The notes: generated by a model from the sequence alone, not told the origin. A DNA stretch of 64,000 nt from Paramyrothecium sp. XJ0827 (GCA_020881915.1 JAJFPB010000005.1:1612001-1676000), one strand, 5' to 3'. Shown: positions 37,033-49,207, numbered from the stretch's first letter. Numbers and translations are program-made.

Positions 37033-38537
37033 TCATCGCCTTGTAACCCGACTTGGCACTCGGTCGCCGCTATACCTGGCCTGCGCTTGTGGCTTCCCTT
37101 GACGACTTATCCGGGATGCTCGTTGTGAGTCGGGATCGCGCCTTTTCCGAGTCATAAAAGGCAGTAGAAGCCTTATGGGCAAGATAAGAAGACGAAGTAT
37201 GGTGTAGAACGGGTAAAGTATCATAGCGATGAAGGATTCGGCCATGCGAGTGAAAGCTCCCCGTCGAGAAGCACTGTTCTTAGCAGCTGCGGCGGCCAAT
37301 GCAATGGCATCTCCAAGTCTGGCATCCAAAGCAGCAAATCGAGACTCCGTCTGGAACTGGAGTACGGTGGCTTTCTTTTCGTATCTTCTGACGGCCCGGT
37401 TCAGTGCGTCGAGCTCTGGCTGTATGGCGTTGCGGACTTCCCGGGTTATGACAACCTCTTGTTTCGCTTTATTTGCTTCCGAGCCAACGCTTTGTTGCGC
37501 CACTGATTCTTCGGTCGCAGACCGAGCTTCAAGTCGCTCCAGCCTGTCAAGGACTTGTTCCAGCTGTTTCGTGTCGGTTTTCGGGGAGGAGAACGGATTC
37601 CCATGGACAACCTTTTGAAGGTGAAGCGTTCTGGATTGTACAAGCTTGAAAATATGGGAAAAGACGCGAAGCTCGGAGACCAACAGGAAGATAGTCAAGT
37701 TGTAATTTGACACGAGTCCTTCTGATGGTCGGCTCAACTGTGAGCGGATGGCATGCAACAAATATGCACTGATCAAGGGAAGGAGGGCACAAGAAAAGAG
37801 CGCGGCAATTTCGTAGACGTAGAGCTCGCTCATGGCAGCATGTTGCTGAGACGTCAACCGGGGCTCCCCGGAAGCCTTGTCTGCCTTGGGCTGGGGCGTC
37901 TCATCGTCCTCAAACCCTTCCTCCGGTACATCGTCCAGTGGAGAGCTGGGCGTTTGCGCTCGAGAGGGGCTCTCCAGGTCATCGTCGTCATCCTCAATCA
38001 CATCTTCATTGGAGTCTTCGTTTTGGATACGAATCTCCTGGGCAGATCGATACCAAGTCCTACACGGTCAGATCTGGAAAGCATCTGCAGGCGGGTCAAA
38101 GATATGACGTACCAAGGCTGCGTCACAGACCAATGAAGGAAAATGCCGGCGAGGCCTAATAGCATAACATCCGTGACGACGGCGCTTCCATCCTTGAAGA
38201 GGGCTCCCGCAAGGGCAGGGAGCAGGGCGAATGCGAGTGAGAGTGATGCTAGCGTGGACGTCTCAGGTGTCGAGACTTGTCCATTCTGCGCCCGCGGATT
38301 GAGGATATCTTGCGCCTCCCCAAAACTGTATTCGGAGAAGTTGGAGCTGCGGCGAGGGAGAGATTCGAAGGACGCATCAGATGCGAGGTTGCCCAATGTA
38401 GCTCGCCTCCTCAACGTGGATGCTTCATCGATGGTCTGGGCGCGGCGGAATGTGTGGCCTGTTGGCGTGTTCGTGTTGGCGCCACTTACTTTGGACACAG
38501 CGGGCCGCGAGGCTGTCGACGAAATATCCTCTGACAT
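37033..38537 (-). CDS. Conserved-looking fungal multi-pass membrane protein, unknown function
   Basis: I do not recognise a named family. Two exons, 38113-38537 and 37033-38059, 53-nt intron whose splice restores VTQPW-TWYRSAQEIRIQN, 483 aa. Residues 1-95 are Ser/Thr-rich and cytosolic-like. Hydrophobic helices lie at about 97-115 (LASLSLAFALLPALAGALF), 119-137, 222-247 and 260-280. Between the second and third lies an acidic loop with a run of Asp. After the fourth comes a coiled region (LEQVLDRLERLEAR, about 305-325, and further helix to about 390), then an amphipathic or membrane helix at about 412-443 (FIAMILYPFYTILRLLILPI) and a basic tail. The order of two TM pairs, coiled coil and C-terminal hydrophobic helix suggests an organelle membrane scaffold; that is inference. 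Start ATG 38537 follows no other in-frame ATG. Confidence 0.75.
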
Positions 38538-40853
38538 TGCCAGTTTGGGAGCATCTACGGATATATTTTAAGATGCTGGGCTGACAGCATTGCTCGATTA
38601 TGCCGCTTCAGGTGTTGAAAAGTGTAGGAATGCAGCAAGGTTGAGCTGGGGCTGGCGTGGCCATCCACATCACGAGGGCAGCCGTGTACCGTTCCTGCCC
38701 TGGAGGCTGCGCAGGCTTACTACAAGTCTCACTGTAAATATTATCATAGAACGCCGCAGGTGCATTTCCAACGACGACGTCACCAGGCCTGTAGCAACGG
38801 ACCAGGACCCCTAGCATGGTGCACTTTCATTGGTGCGATCTAACCTGAACGGTCATGGCAGCTGAAAGGGTTCAATGGCAAAATTCCTACAGCACGACAC
38901 TAGCAAACAAATCATCCTTGGATGACACGCACATCAAAGAACTCTCGGATACACGCCGGCGACCCGCTTCGGATCTTGCCTGTTTGTCATCAGACGTGAC
39001 ATAACGCGTATATTACCTGGGTCAAGGAAAGGAAGAGACTCAAGGTAGGTAGCTAAGCCAGTGCAGAAGCTGTAGAAGTTCACCCGTCAATTCTGTATAG
39101 GTTGCTATGCTGATGCAATAATCCTGCCAAAGTCTGTGCTTGCGAGCTGAATAATAATATATAAAAATAACAATAAACCTCTCTACTATCTTGACAACAC
39201 AATCAATACCTCGCAGACAGAAAACGACAGCTCCTGTCTCGTGCATTGGGGAAGGTTGCCATGTCCCGAAATAGTGGAAGCAACCGCTGGAATGGACGCC
39301 GGAAACCAGGTACCCGCTTGTCCCCTGATGTGCTTTCGGCAGGGTGGGGGCCGCAATGTCGCTGATCGTAGATGACCGTTCTACTAACATGCATCGGCCG
39401 GTAGCTCCGGCGTACGTTGGGTACTAACTTTACTTGCTTGCCCTTCATTCGTGGCACGAAGGTCTCCTATTCCTGATGGGCATCAAAAATAGTGTCTTAC
39501 TATCCGGCTGCATATTTGATGCTGATTTTGATGGCTGGCGGCTGACACCACTAATTCTGGGCATCTACCGGCCGAGTGTCGTGAAGCCCAAAAAAGAAAA
39601 GGAAAAGAGAAAAGGAGAAAACCCAACAGTTAATTGCAGGGGCAACAAGACCAGGGCGCACGGTGAGTGCACGGATCTCACGATTGAGTTCAGGCAATCA
39701 ATCAGGTAGGGACCTGCGTTAGTGTAGTCTACCTTTCCTAGGGTGGCTCTGTCATTCAGTCAACCTTGTCCTCCCTTGCCCCAGGGCCTTTCTTTCGAAT
39801 GTACCGCCGGTATTCATTCCAAGAGCCTTGTTCGTAGAGCCCGAATTTCGAGATAGTGCAGGCTCAAGAGGAAGGATCAGCAGGACGCAGTTCGGAAACG
39901 GCCTAGCATGATGCCCAGAATACCCAAGTGTATGATCTTTGACGGATCCTGGGGCTTCCGGTGAGCTTCGAAAATATGATTGCTCTGGCTCTATTTGGGA
40001 TGGTACGGACGGATCTAACGGGCAGCAGGTACGGGAACCACCACACACCTTGGGCACATGAATCAGTGCTTGCGTACCGCAATGAACGTTTGATCCAATG
40101 CGCTGATTGTTTACCCTATGATACAGTATTGGTGCCGTCTGCCACTCCCTTTTCTTCTTCCTTTTTCTAGGCCCATTCTTCCATTGCGTCACAGCCGGTT
40201 CAGGTGGCTGGTCTCCATCTGCTAACGGACAGGGGGATGCTGGGGTGACGCAGGGCGATGTCCAAGGAGGCAAGGCAGGGTACCGTGGCTGGCGGGTTCG
40301 GGCTGGGGGAAAGAAGGGCCAACAAGCAAAAAAAGACCTGTTACGCATGAATGCCATTATTACATCCCGTCGACTATCCGGCGCCGGCCACTATCGTAAG
40401 ACAGGTAGTGGATGGGGGGCAAGGCAGGGCGAGGCAGGGCTGGGCGAAGCATGATGGATATATGAGTCTGGGGAGCCACCACGCCCGCAGGTGCTTTGGC
40501 TCGTCTTTTTCTTCCAGAATTCTTCCCAATTACAAACGCCCTTCCAAACCTATCCCTCTTTCACCTCCCTTACGTGCCTACTTGAGTCTGGAGTCGGTGG
40601 CTCCGTCTGATCTTCAAGAGCCAGCAACTCGTTGACGGCACCGTAACCAATTATCATCAAACCGTCACAGAAGGTTACAGCAGCGAACCGTTACCTACAG
40701 ATTGTCGCCTACAGCGCCCAGCTCAAGCACCTTACCTACCTACCGACGTACCTTTCAGAGAAAAAGCAGTTTTCCGTCCACACGCTGCCTGCACGCTCAG
40801 GTCAGCACCTAAACGTACCCAGGGCCTCGGTCAGGGCGGGCACCCGGTCCAGA
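38538..40853. other. Intergenic divergent region upstream of the membrane protein and ERF4-like genes
   Basis: The 2316 bp show no supportable gene. An AT-rich patch lies at about 39140-39180 and a purine tract (GAAAAG-like) at 39588-39625. A 201-codon minus ORF at 39752-40357 lacks coding character. The last few hundred bases before 40853 are pyrimidine-rich, as expected for the ERF4 leader. Confidence 0.6.
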
Positions 40854-42627
40854 ATGCTGGGCTTAAACCCGTTTCGGCCGGCCAAAGTTGACGCTAACCC
40901 GCTCTCGGACTCTCCCTTGATTGCTTGCAGGCCCCTGCTTCTGTACCCGCTGCTGCCGCTCTCTGCGTCCTCCTCGACCTCAATCGAGCCGCCATCGTCA
41001 TTTTCATCACCGTCCTCATCCCCTTCCGCGGCGTCAACCCCATCGCCGACGTCCCGACACGTCTCCGACACCATCCCTCCGGCTTCGAACTCCGTCTCGG
41101 CACCTGCCTTTTTCAGCACGGTCGTTTGTGCGACTGTGCGTTCCCTTCCGCTCCCACGGCTCCCCACGCAACCACAACTGCATCTCTCGCCGTCGAGCCA
41201 GCCTCCCTAGATGACGCCGCCAACCCTCGCATAAACAGCATCTCCCTTCAGCCTAGCTATCCCTCGCCAGTCGTCCCGTCGCCCGATCCATCAGAAGCCG
41301 CCGCGCTCCCTCTACCTCGAGAACCCCCGACGCGTCCGCCACCAGTTCACAATCAATCTGGCTCGTTCTTCCCACGCAAACCGACATTGGGCGTCTTGAA
41401 AACTTCGCTCCCCCGAACTCGCCCCCAATCTACTTCCAGGCTCTGGAACCCCGTGAACTCGACGCCACGATCGAAACCTCCAACGCGAAAGCGTCGACCT
41501 TCCACGCCTCCTCCCCCTTCAGTTCCTTTGGGCAACCAAGCCTTTGAGGACTCAGCACACACTGGTGGGCGGCTGGTAACACGAGCTGACGACTGCCCAC
41601 TCCTCACGCTTCCGGAGCAGCGTCAGATCAGGCTTGGCACCTCCGCTCGTTCGAGTTTGCAGGTAGAAGGAGGTAGCGATTGGAACAGGCGTATCAGCAT
41701 CCCCGCATCTATCCGGCTGTCTTACGACGGGAAATCTCTACCCACTTCACCGACAACAGCCTACGCGCAGCTCACGGCCAATCAGTCGCTAGCCGAACCT
41801 ACGAAGCTCGACAAAGGAAAAGGGAAAGCAGTTATGGCACCCGAAAACGATGAGAGCGCCCGCGCTTTCTCGAGCGACCTCGAGAGAGGTCGCGATGTAG
41901 GCGAGCATAGACTGTCGAATATTTCAGCAGGCGATGGCATCGGGTCAGCGTTATCATCGTCGGACTCGTCGATCATGGGAGAAGACGTACAGCCAGATGC
42001 AGGTCTTGAATGGGGTCCTCAGCATCCTTGTTATCCTCACCTGAATCCCCACGTACCAGTTGAATCGGCCGAATACGCAAACACGCGCATCATTCGGATT
42101 CGTCGCGATTGGCTTCTACATGGCGATCTCGCGCCAACCTTCTCGAATCTGTACCCGGAAATATTAGATCCTGCCGGCCTCTCGGAGCAAGAGTTTCGGC
42201 GAGTCATCAATAAGCTGAATGCGGAACTGGTGCCGGTCTTCAACCCATACAGCCTCCGCAACATCATGGACGGCGTTCTAGGCTTGGCGACGGGGTGGCT
42301 TTGGGACGACTTCGGCCTCACAGGCATCAAGTCACGCCTCAACAACCTGGAGAAATGGATAGATCAATGGAACCAAGAAATGGAGAAGGCCATGGCGTCT
42401 GAGGAAGGGACGATTCCCCCCAAACTCATTTCACTCCGTCAAACGGGCTACATGAACGTGAGCAAATCATGGCCACTTTTCACCAAAGTTTTTTTTTTTT
42501 TGCTAATGACTTCCTGCAGTTGGATATCCAAATCATGGACCCTGAATGTGCCGCGCCCAGCACTCACGACGCAAACGATTCCCTTACAGCGTTTCCACAG
42601 GAGCCCCCAGTAGCAGTTGTTGTCTAA
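40854..42627 (+). CDS. ERF4/GOLGA7-family subunit of Ras palmitoyltransferase
   Basis: In yeast Erf4 partners the DHHC enzyme Erf2 at the ER to palmitoylate Ras. The ERF4 domain is clear in the C-terminal third: RIIRIRRDWLLHGDLAPTFS, LSEQEFRRVINKLNAELVPV, FNPYSLRNIMDGVLGLATGW and LTGIKSRLNNLEKWIDQWN. The preceding 300 or so residues are Pro/Ser-rich and disordered. The 3' structure is sound: exon to 42457, 62-nt intron with a 13-T run, last exon 42520-42627. The 5' end is not. The domain's frame has no ATG before 41835 and is open only back to 40898. ATG 40854 opens a Ser/Pro-rich frame that would join the domain frame if 41136-41197 were an intron (GTGCGT donor, unusual GAG acceptor), giving 549 aa. 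That model is tentative; start at an unseen exon splicing to 40931 is the alternative. Confidence 0.8.
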
Positions 42628-43465
42628 CTCTGTCACACCTTTCTTCTTTCGACACTTTCGCTGGGCTCTGTCCTGATGAACCCTTCGACCTATTCTTTTA
42701 ATCTAATGACGACCATTGGGACGACGTTACGATTATTGCACGTCTTTCTCACAAACTCCACATCCTTCTAATCGACAACTCACACCTATTTAGCCACTAC
42801 CAACCTGTGTATTCACTCCTTCCCCTTCCTTGTTTGCTTGTCGTTGATACCACGGGCATTGTTTGGCGTTTCTGGTCATTGCCAAGGTGGATGATCTGGA
42901 GGAGCTTCCAGAACCCTTGGGCTGCAGCAGCACTGTTTCACTACATTACATATGCGAAGAAATCTAATTCTATGTCCCATCTCGTTGAATGTGGCTATTC
43001 AAACCCGGCATCACGAGGATCCCGTGCCACAACTGTGCACTCGTGCGCTTGCCCATGTTTCGTGTCCGTAGTCAGGTGTCATTGACCTCGTCTTTGATCT
43101 CGGCTCAAGATTTCTTTCAAATTGATAGCAAGCACCTGATTGATGTTCATAAGGTATGTTAATCGTTCCTTTTTCTTTTTTATTATAACCCCGGCTTTTT
43201 ATTCTTCTTTTTGCCCAGCAACAACTTGGGCACGCCTATATGATATCCAATAGCGGCAATAACGCGGACACAGCTTCGCCGGCCGGGAATCGACAAGGGG
43301 TCGGCTCCATCCTTCGGCAAGCCGTTGGCTCGGCCCCTCCTCACGAACGGCGAAACATCCAGAGCCAAGTCGGCTATTAGTCCCTTCTCTCCCTTTCCCT
43401 TCTCAAACCGCGTGCACGAGGCGGAACCATTCATCCACCGCCATGCTCCGCTCGAGGCCACAGCC
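42628..43465. other. Intergenic, ERF4-like 3' flank and transporter promoter
   Basis: The 838 bp between two plus-strand genes hold the terminator of the first and the promoter of the second. A T-rich stretch at 43160-43210 was the only notable feature. The frame upstream of the transporter start is open back to 43325. Confidence 0.55.
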
Positions 43466-45045
43466 ATGCCGCCGCCGCCGCCCAACAATGAAGCGGCCGT
43501 GAAGCCGGGCCCGGCCGCAATTCGCCACGCCAAGGGCCTGGCGCAGTTTATTCTCGGACAGTGGCTCATCATTGGCTTCGCCCTCTCGTGCGTCCTGGCG
43601 TACTTCTTCCCGTGTAAGTCCTCTCGACAACCTCACCGTCGCTGCAGAGTAGGACGTTTTGTTGACTGGCGGCGCGCTGCCGGTGGAATAGGGATTGCTT
43701 GCCACAGCGGCACCATCAAGTCCGAGTACAGTATCTTGTACGGCGCCGTGGGCTTCATCTTCCTGGTCAGCGGGCTGCAGCTCTCGCCTGCGAAGCTCCG
43801 TGTCAACATCACATACTGGCGGCTGCACATCATAGTCCAGGGCATCAGCTTCCTGGTGATCCCAGCCATTGTTCTTGGTATGGGCATCCCCCCTACACTG
43901 TGATCGCTGCGGCATATGAGGGCAATGGCATGAATGCAAGAAACACAAGTCCACTAACATCTAGCTCCAGCCATCATTCACATCTCCATTGCTGCCGGCG
44001 CACTCACCAGCCAAACTCCTTCCACCCCTATCCTCATTGGCATGCTCGCCACCTCGTGCATCCCCACAACCATAGCTTCCAATGTCGTCATGACGCGCGC
44101 CTCGGGCGGGGATGAGGCCGCTGCCATTGTGTCCGTCGTGCTCGGCAACGTCGCGGGCTCCTTCCTCTCGCCGCTTCTCATCTACGGCTTCATGCCTTCA
44201 CAGCCGGCGTTCGACGCGTGGCGCCCCGCCAGCCCGAGCACGCTCGGTCGTATGTACGGCGATGTCGCGAAGCAGCTCGGGCTGAGCGTCATCCTCCCCC
44301 TGGCGGTGGGCCAGGCGGTGCGCTGGTGGAAGGAGGAGGCGACGGTCAGGGTCCTGAACAAGCTAAAGCTTGCAAAGGTATCTGCGGCGTGTCTGATACT
44401 GCTCGTATGGTAAGTAAAAGGCCAAGTCATAATGGGCGTGACAAGCTTCTCTCGTTTGAATCTAATGAAATTGACATGCCGTGACCCAGGACCACCTTCT
44501 CGGGGGCATTTCAGACTGGTGCTCTCTTCGAACTCTCCACGGCATCCGTCCTTTTCAACATATTCATGAACGTAGCACTGTACCTCTTGTTCACCATTAT
44601 CTGCTTCTACGCCGCCCGTCCTCCCCCCGCCTTGTGCCGCAGCGTCAACCCGCACGTGGTCGAGTCGCCCTGGACGAAGCATTTCCCGGCCCTTGTGAGG
44701 CGTGCCATGACCATCAAGCGCATGTCGCGGGAGCAGACCGTCGCTGTATGCTTCTGTGGAGCCGCCAAGACGACCAGTCTGGGCATCCCCTTGGTGTCTG
44801 CCATGTGGGCGTCCGCAGACGATCTGACGAGGGCTTATATTCAAATTCCCGTGTTGCTATACACTGTGGAACAGGTGAGTGTCTGACGATCAAGATTTTA
44901 TTTTCACAAGGCTGACCGGAGCCTCCTTCGCAACCAGGTCTTCATGGCACAGATGTTGGTATTCGTCTTCAAGTGGTATATCAAGCGCGGCCAACAACGT
45001 GATTTGATGACGCAAGGGGAAAATGAGGATGAAGTACGCAGGTAG
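43466..45045 (+). CDS. RCH1: SBF-like transporter, RCH1/SLC10A7 family
   Basis: Polytopic membrane protein of the bile acid:sodium symporter-like fold. Yeast and Candida Rch1 are plasma-membrane negative regulators of calcium uptake; SLC10A7 is the human relative. Five exons: 43466-43613, 43692-43877, 43965-44409, 44490-44874 and 44938-45045 (introns of 78, 87, 80 and 63 nt), 423 aa, near yeast Rch1. About ten hydrophobic helices are visible. Conserved patches are [40 protein letters not shown], and the C-terminal [18 protein letters not shown] that is diagnostic for this subfamily. Intron 1 is 3n and stop-free, but splicing it gives the family length between YFFP and the IKSEYS block, so I treat it as an intron. 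Start chosen at [11 protein letters not shown]; upstream in-frame ATGs exist only outside the homologous part. Substrate is not known. Confidence 0.87.
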
Positions 45046-45680
45046 CGGTAAACAGTATGGAGCAGGAAATTCAATAGACGATGATTTCATGGATCATGGC
45101 TGCCCGTATCATTTTGAATCATGTTAGTGTTTCATAGCGTAAATAGGAAAACGGGATCAATCGTGAATCTCCGTTACCAAACTACCTACTTATCCTCAGG
45201 TGGCCGACTCTAATACAGAATACAGGATTGCAAGGGAAGATGCCATGAGTAGCCATGTTCGTAGCCTCAACGCCCATCTGCCACTCGCTTGAGGCCGTAC
45301 TGGTGGGATTCTTTGGTGGAAGAATATACAATCTAAATCATCCAACCCAAAATTCGGTCCATGACTTAGGACACGAGCGATCTGTATCTATGGCATCCCT
45401 ATACAAGCAACAGCATTACGTTATCACACTCAGCTGTCATCGTAGACGCAGGGCTACAGAAAAACTCGTTCCCAATTCATACCTATGCTAACATCGCTAC
45501 ATTGCGTCACAGGCTAATATCATACTCGGACTATGTGAGCTGGGTTGTCTCACAACCCTGCAGTTCGAGCTTCCAAACTATCTACAGGGTATCCGTCGTC
45601 ATCTCTGCCCCCGCATCTCCTTTCCTGTCAGTCCAACGAGGCACGGGTGCCTTAGAAGATTCAACAAACGAAATCCCCTT
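45046..45680. other. Intergenic between convergent stops
   Basis: The 635 bp lie between the transporter stop and the beta-glucosidase stop. They hold both 3' ends; nothing else was recognised. Confidence 0.6.
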
Positions 45681-47188
45681 CTACTCCTTCCTGATGAGGC
45701 TGTCGAAGAGCGGCTTGAGGGCCTTGGCGCTCTTCTTGGGGTAGCGCTTCTGGCCATTCTCGTAGTCGACGTAGGTGACACCAAAGCGGGTCTCGTAACC
45801 CTCAGCCCACTCAAAGTTGTCCAGGAGCGACCAGGCAAAGTATCCGCGAACGTTGACGCCGTCAAGCTGTGAAGCGGTGGCCATGGCATGGACGTAGTCG
45901 TTGTAGTACCTGACACGGAAGTCGTCCTCGAGGATCTGTTCGCGGGGCATGTCGTTCTCCTTCAGGATGCTGGTACCGTTTTCGGTGACATAGATCTTGG
46001 GGTAGCCGTAACGCTTGCTGAGCCATACGAGGAGGTCGCGGAAGCCAGGCGCGCAAGGGCGCAGCCAGGGGGACTGGGTCTCCTCGCCAATGCAGTCACC
46101 TCGCTTGTTGTAGAAGAGAGTCTCGAGGTTGCCAAGGAAGTCCTCGGGCTCGGGAGTGCCGGTGCGGTGCTTGATGTAGTTGGCGGTGTAGTGGTTCATG
46201 CCGTAGAAGTCATTGGAACCGTGGACAAGGGCCTTCTCCTCCTCGGTGAAGGTGGGAAGACGGTCACCAAGCTGCTTGCGCATGGAGGCAGGGTAGTCGC
46301 CGAGGTAGATGGGGTCCGCGAACCAGGAGATGGCGAACTCGATCTTGCGGTTGGCGGCCTCGACGTCCTCGGGATCCGTGGGGTCCCAGGGGTAAGTGGC
46401 ATCACCGTTGAGAACGATGGCAATCTCGCCACCGTTGGTGGGCTTGAACTCTTCACGGTAGACCTTGACGGCGCGGCCGTGAGCGACGAGCAAGTTGTGG
46501 CCGACGATCCAGGGCTCGGTGGTGCTGTCACCAACATCGTTACGCTCGCGGTTGGAGGTGCGGCCGGGAGCGAACTGGCCGACGCTGTATCCAAGGATGG
46601 AAGAGCACCAGGGCTCGTTGAAGGTGATCCAGTTCTTGACCTGGGGCAGAGCCTTGAAGACAACACGGGCGTAGTTCTCAAAGTCGAGGGGGAACTCTTC
46701 GCGGTTCAGCAGGCCGCCGTAGCGCTTGTCGAGCTCATCGGGAACGTCCCAGTGCAGCAGGGTGATGAAGGGGGTGATGCCGGCCTCGAGCAGGTCATTG
46801 ACGAACTTGGCGTAGTGGTCAAGGCCAGCCTGGTTGACTGGGTCCTCGCGACCACCCTTGGGGATGATTCGAGACCAAGACAGGGAGAAGCGGTAAGCCT
46901 GTGCGCCGACGTCCTTCAGCAGGGCAATGTCCTCGGCGGTACGGTTGTACGAGTCACAAGCCGTAACACCAGAACTGCCATCGGCAATCTTGTTGGGCTT
47001 CTCGCAGAAAGTGTCCCAGATACTCGCACCACGGCCATCCTTGTCAATGGAGCCCTCAATTTGGTAGCTGTTTCATGTGGGACAAAATGTAAGTCACAAC
47101 TCGTAGCAAACTGATTTGGGAGAGAGGGAGAGCAAAGCACGTACGCAGCCGTGGCAAAGCCCCACTTGAAGTCACTGGGCAAAGACAT
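45681..47188 (-). CDS. GH1 beta-glucosidase, probably intracellular
   Basis: Retaining glycoside hydrolase family 1 enzyme cleaving beta-glucosides such as cellobiose. Two exons, 47145-47188 and 45681-47067, 77-nt intron that splits the A of TAA-YQIEG, 476 aa, full GH1 length. The N-terminus MSLPSDFKWGFATAAYQIEG is the family signature and leaves no room for a signal peptide, so the enzyme should be cytosolic, like Trichoderma Bgl2 (Cel1A). The acid/base Glu166 is in TFNEPW and the nucleophile Glu377 in YVTENG. Other conserved parts are YRFSLSWSRI, HWDVP, FYGMNHYTANY, and the aglycone and glucose sites WSLLDNFEWAEGY. There are no internal stops. It may metabolise imported cellobiose; that role is inference from its homologues. 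Very secure as GH1. Confidence 0.96.
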
Positions 47189-47714
47189 GATGATTTTGGT
47201 CTTTGTGTTTCTCGTTGCCTTCTAAACTGGACAAGTCGAACGGCTCGCACAGCGAGTTTGTTGCAAGGCTGTACAAGAGAATTGGCGTTGTATGTGTAAG
47301 CTCAGAGGCACGCCGAAGATTACTTGGTCACCACGGGGCACCACTCGAGAATTGCGGAAGTATGAAAACTTGACAGCGGCAGACCGTAGGTGAGGTTCTG
47401 GGAATGAGGCCAGGTGTACGGTTGGAAGCTTGGAAGGAGCTGTGCAGATGCAAGAGAAGAAACACCCCAGTCGAGAATCGAGGGAGAAGAGACAGACCAG
47501 AGGGACCGACGGACGCCAGGATATATTATATAGCCAAGGCCAGATCAACGAAAGACCAACTGTCAAGGCGTTGGACTCTGGGCCCGCCACGGACCGTCAC
47601 GACCGAGAATGGTTTGGGGGAGGGGGGGGGAGCTACGTGGGACAAGAACGACCCCAGTCTCTGTCTATCCTGGCGCGCATAACAGCACAGCACACCGCAA
47701 GGCTGGGGTGGGGA

Positions 47715-47743
47715 GAGGGTGAGGGTGAGGGTGAGGGTGAGGT
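47715..47743. repeat. GAGGGT hexamer microsatellite
   Basis: Four to five tandem GAGGGT units then GAGGTTAAGAGTGAG. Similar in spirit to G-rich telomere-like repeats but not the fungal TTAGGG unit. It lies about 0.5 kb upstream of the beta-glucosidase start. Confidence 0.85.
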
Positions 47744-49153
47744 TAAGAGTGAGGGATAGAGGGAGCAGCAAGAAAACAAGAGAGGGGCCCTTTCGGGGGG
47801 CTTCCCTTGTCCTTGGCCCGGTCACCCCATGGCCGCGGCGAACGTTTCTCACGAGGGAAACCACGCCGAGCGGTTTGTAAAAGCAACGGAGAGCAGCCGT
47901 CTTTACCGGAAGCGTGCTAGCTAGGGGCGTGCGTGGAGGTTGGGGAAAAGGTCGTTTCGAAAGCGGCAGCGCGCCTGTTCGGCTGAGAGGGGGTTTCTCG
48001 GCAGGGTGCAGGAGGATCAGGGCGCAATGGAGGGCGCGTAAGAGTGTGTGTGGAGGAAGGGATGGGCCGGGGCACGGGGAGGACGGGGGGTGTTGGCAGA
48101 GGGCCATCTAGGGTTGATTCTGATGATAACGTTAGCGGGTGATAGGCATTGATGGGGAGATGGAGAGGGAAAATAGATGGGAGATGGGGAAGAATAGCCA
48201 TTGTCGAGTGAAATGAGGGACAAACGAACCCCGCGGTGGGGTAACGTGAAGGCAAGGTGAGCCAAGGCGAGCCAAGGCAAGCCCAAGGTAGTACCCCCGA
48301 TGCGAGCTCCTCAGGTCGCCGCCCGCTGGGCCATGCGCCGGCTTTTTGGGGGTTAGATCTTCAGAGGCACAGGCCGTGTACAACCTCTTGATTCGAATTG
48401 GCCTCGGTCTCGCTTTCTCCTCGGACACTGGGAAATGGACGGCATTGACTCGGCCGAGTCCTACGAGCCAAAAGCTAAGAAAATGGAGTATTACCGAGCT
48501 GTGGTGGAATAGCCGGAAATCTCCATCGGGGAAGCATAGGCGCGATACGTGGAGACACATGATATGGTGCCTTACTTAGTGGGCTATTAAAAATTTCGAC
48601 TTTCACAAAAAAATACAAGGCCGGACATCGCTTAGACACGACACGGGTACATCCAGCAGGGACCGCTCCCCTACGGTAGGCAGCTCCCTGCAAGGCAACG
48701 TCCTGCTCGTTGGCCCTGGTGATGGTCCTGATCGACTGCCGAGCTGGAAAACGGTTTCAGTCCGTAAGCAGGAAATACGACCAAGTTTCAGAAAGAATAG
48801 AAATCAGGAAGGGAGAAGCAAAAAAAACGCTACCAAAGTGAACAATAATCCCCCGTCGTCGAATGTTGGAGGTTGCGCTCCGTTGCCTAATCGAGACGCG
48901 CCGGGCCGCAATTCCGAAAGAGGAGCCGCTGCTGGCCACCCGGTGTCGATTGGGGCGCTGTAGGTTCGCCGTCCCGTCCGTGCCAAAACCTCGGACGACG
49001 GCAGCAACACAAGCGAGGGACCCCCTGGCAGCGTTTTTTTGTCCTCCCTCTCTTCCTCCTTCACAAATCACCGGGGCCAGTCACGTTGTGATCCTCAGCC
49101 CCCATGGGTCACGCCAACCCTCCAACTTCCCTTGTCTACGTACCTTGCCTGGA

Positions 49154-49207
49154 CTGACCTGACCTGACCTTGGTTGACCTTTGACCTTGGCCTGGGCCTG
49201 ACCTTAC
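49154..49207. repeat. TGACCT direct-repeat cluster
   Basis: TGACC(T/TT) occurs about six times in 54 bp, three of them in perfect 5-bp-overlapped tandem, the others spaced by 4-13 bp. It may be a short minisatellite. The unit matches a nuclear-receptor half-site, but fungi lack those factors, so I attach no function. Confidence 0.7.

Noticed and set aside
39752..40357. 201-codon minus ORF in the intergenic region before the ERF4-like gene
   Set aside because: Pro/Cys/Arg-rich low-quality composition, no domain, no introns that improve it, no homology I recognise.
40802..41167. 121-codon minus ORF over the ERF4-like 5' end
   Set aside because: Acidic Gly/Glu string that mirrors a Ser/Pro-rich frame on the plus strand; more likely a shadow.
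45888..47114. 408-codon plus-strand ORF opposite the beta-glucosidase
   Set aside because: It is a shadow of a high-GC3 coding region: the opposite strand encodes a full GH1 enzyme with both catalytic glutamates. The plus-strand translation is a Val/Gly/Leu-rich string with no domain.
47715..47743. Interstitial telomere repeat
   Set aside because: The unit is GAGGGT rather than TTAGGG and the copy number is very low; treated as a microsatellite.
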